A stretch of DNA of 64,000 bases. Origin: Quillaja saponaria (Eukaryota > Streptophyta > Magnoliopsida > Fabales > Quillajaceae). A program made the translations under genes and the position numbers. How positions within the stretch are numbered: the stretch's first letter is position 1; each line of letters opens with the position of its first letter. A model generated the notes under the pieces. The model ran no database searches. It was given only the letters and a program-made list of their open reading frames with translations, and was not told the origin of the DNA. Below, piece after piece: positions 63,142 to 64,000 of this stretch. Location: positions 15,725,071 to 15,789,070 of the forward strand of contig CM055618.1 in the NCBI GenBank assembly GCA_029379385.1, read 5' to 3'.

Positions 63142-64000
63142 ATGGGCATTTGGGAAGTTGGAGCTGGAAGAACTAAAACTATTGAAGGTAGTTCCTTTTG
63201 GAGTCATTCACCTGAAAATATAAAAAATTTCATCACCTTTTTAAGACCAGGAGGACCTCCATCATCACCATCATTTTCTTTGAGATTTTGCCTGAACAGA
63301 AACGCTCTCTTCTCTCTGCTACACAAACGGGTCATTTTACCAACTGGGTTCTTTACCATTATCCCAAATGCTTACCCTGTTTTGTACCTTGGTCTTCGTT
63401 ATTTTTGCAGTGTTGTTCAGCTGTTTGAAGAATTGCCGTATAGGGATCGGTATGTGCAGGATGCACAATTTCACCGTGTTCATGATGTTATTAAATCTTC
63501 CACCATGAGACCCAATATTGTAACTGCCACTGTTGCCCATTGCTTAGCCTTTCAGATAGGTGCACTTGCTCACCTACCCACTTCAACCTCTCTTATCACG
63601 ATTTACTCCAAGGCTGGAGATTTTGGCTCTTCAAGGAACTTGTTCGAGGAAATTCATTACAGAGATGTGATTCTTTGGAATTCTATTATTGCCGCATCTG
63701 TTGAAAATAGATGCTTTGGAACAGCAATGAATTTCTTTGTGAAGATGATCAAGGAGGAAACTGGGTTTGACTCCACTACTTTATTGCTTATAATGTCAGC
63801 TTCATCATACATGAAACATGTCAAGCAAGGACGAGCAATTCATAATTTGAGTGTAAAGACTGGGATGCTTTCTGATGTTAGCTTATGTAATGCTCTCACA
63901 GATATGTATGCAAAATGTAGTGATTTAAGCTCTTCAGAGTGTGTGTTTGTGGAGATGGAGTGTAAAGATGTTGTTTCATGGAATTCAATCATGAGTGGAT
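63142..64000 (+). CDS. PLS-type pentatricopeptide repeat protein, 5' part (partial)
   Basis: The frame stays open from 63091 to the window end. The first in-frame ATG is 63142, giving 286 codons without a stop; the rest lies beyond the right edge. PPR repeats are clear from about residue 93: LFEELPYRDR, LPTSTSLITIYSKAGDFGSSRNLFEEI, RDVILWNSIIAAS, VSLCNALTDMYAKCSDLSSSECVF and KDVVSWNSIMSG. The SL..MYAKCG..A..VF / DVVSWNSMI pattern is that of the PLS subfamily, whose members usually end in E/DYW domains and edit organelle RNA. The first 90 residues have no obvious repeats, and targeting is unclear; the true start could be M63505 or an upstream exon. By position next to CYP707A/XEG113 it may correspond to At4g19220. 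Confidence 0.85.
   Translation, partial: MGIWEVGAGRTKTIEGSSFWSHSPENIKNFITFLRPGGPPSSPSFSLRFCLNRNALFSLLHKRVILPTGFFTIIPNAYPVLYLGLRYFCSVVQLFEELPYRDRYVQDAQFHRVHDVIKSSTMRPNIVTATVAHCLAFQIGALAHLPTSTSLITIYSKAGDFGSSRNLFEEIHYRDVILWNSIIAASVENRCFGTAMNFFVKMIKEETGFDSTTLLLIMSASSYMKHVKQGRAIHNLSVKTGMLSDVSLCNALTDMYAKCSDLSSSECVFVEMECKDVVSWNSIMSG

Noticed and set aside
1..64000. CRISPR arrays, rRNA, tRNA and autonomous transposon genes
   Set aside because: No regularly spaced repeats, rRNA-like stretches, convincing tRNA cloverleaf, reverse transcriptase, integrase or transposase ORF was found; the tRNA-like boxes at 16.5 and 17.7 kb fit SINE remnants better than functional tRNA genes.

Overview
The window is nuclear DNA of a flowering plant, most likely a eudicot. 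It is AT-rich, has long non-coding stretches, and its genes carry many introns with GT..AG borders (plus one GC..AG). All families recognised are plant families. The species cannot be fixed from sequence alone. Exon models below were assembled by hand from splice signals, reading-frame continuity and remembered family sequences.

Layout. 1-2.5 kb: unassigned left flank with weak signs of a minus-strand spliced gene and a 59-bp tandem repeat. 2.5-4.3 kb (-): a P-class PPR protein with a probable 5'UTR intron. 5.7-9.95 kb (+): a five-exon UPF0114 (YqhA-like) membrane protein, probably plastid targeted; one intron holds a 28-nt poly-G run. 14.9-15.2 kb (+): a small secreted-peptide precursor of the CEP family. 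15.6-18.0 kb: a direct tandem duplication of about 1.2 kb carrying tRNA-SINE-like boxes. 19.6-20.5 kb (+): a DUF1218 four-helix membrane protein (MWL-like). 22.0-27.2 kb (-): the epsilon subunit of the AP-4 adaptor complex, ten exons. 29.0-33.6 kb (+): a small seven-exon gene that looks like the kinetochore protein NNF1. 36.5-38.7 kb (-): CYP707A, abscisic acid 8'-hydroxylase, seven exons. 39-52.4 kb: a 13 kb gene desert with a MITE candidate and a second tandem duplication. 52.5-61.5 kb (+): a thirteen-exon GT77 arabinosyltransferase of the XEG113 type, with a Helitron candidate in one intron. 63.1 kb to the right edge (+): the 5' part of a second PPR gene, of the PLS/DYW-like kind.

The genes do not form an operon or pathway. 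Two have cell-wall roles (XEG113, MWL-like), one removes ABA (CYP707A), one encodes a peptide hormone (CEP), and the rest act in organelle RNA processing, vesicle traffic and chromosome segregation. The order is informative: as I recall it, Arabidopsis has CYP707A1, NNF1, MWL-2, a UPF0114 gene and a PPR gene clustered on chromosome 4 (At4g19220-At4g19390), MWL-1 beside AP4E on chromosome 1, and CEP4 beside XEG113 on chromosome 2. The window looks like a less rearranged version of these blocks. No CRISPR, rRNA, convincing tRNA, or reverse transcriptase/transposase ORF was seen.
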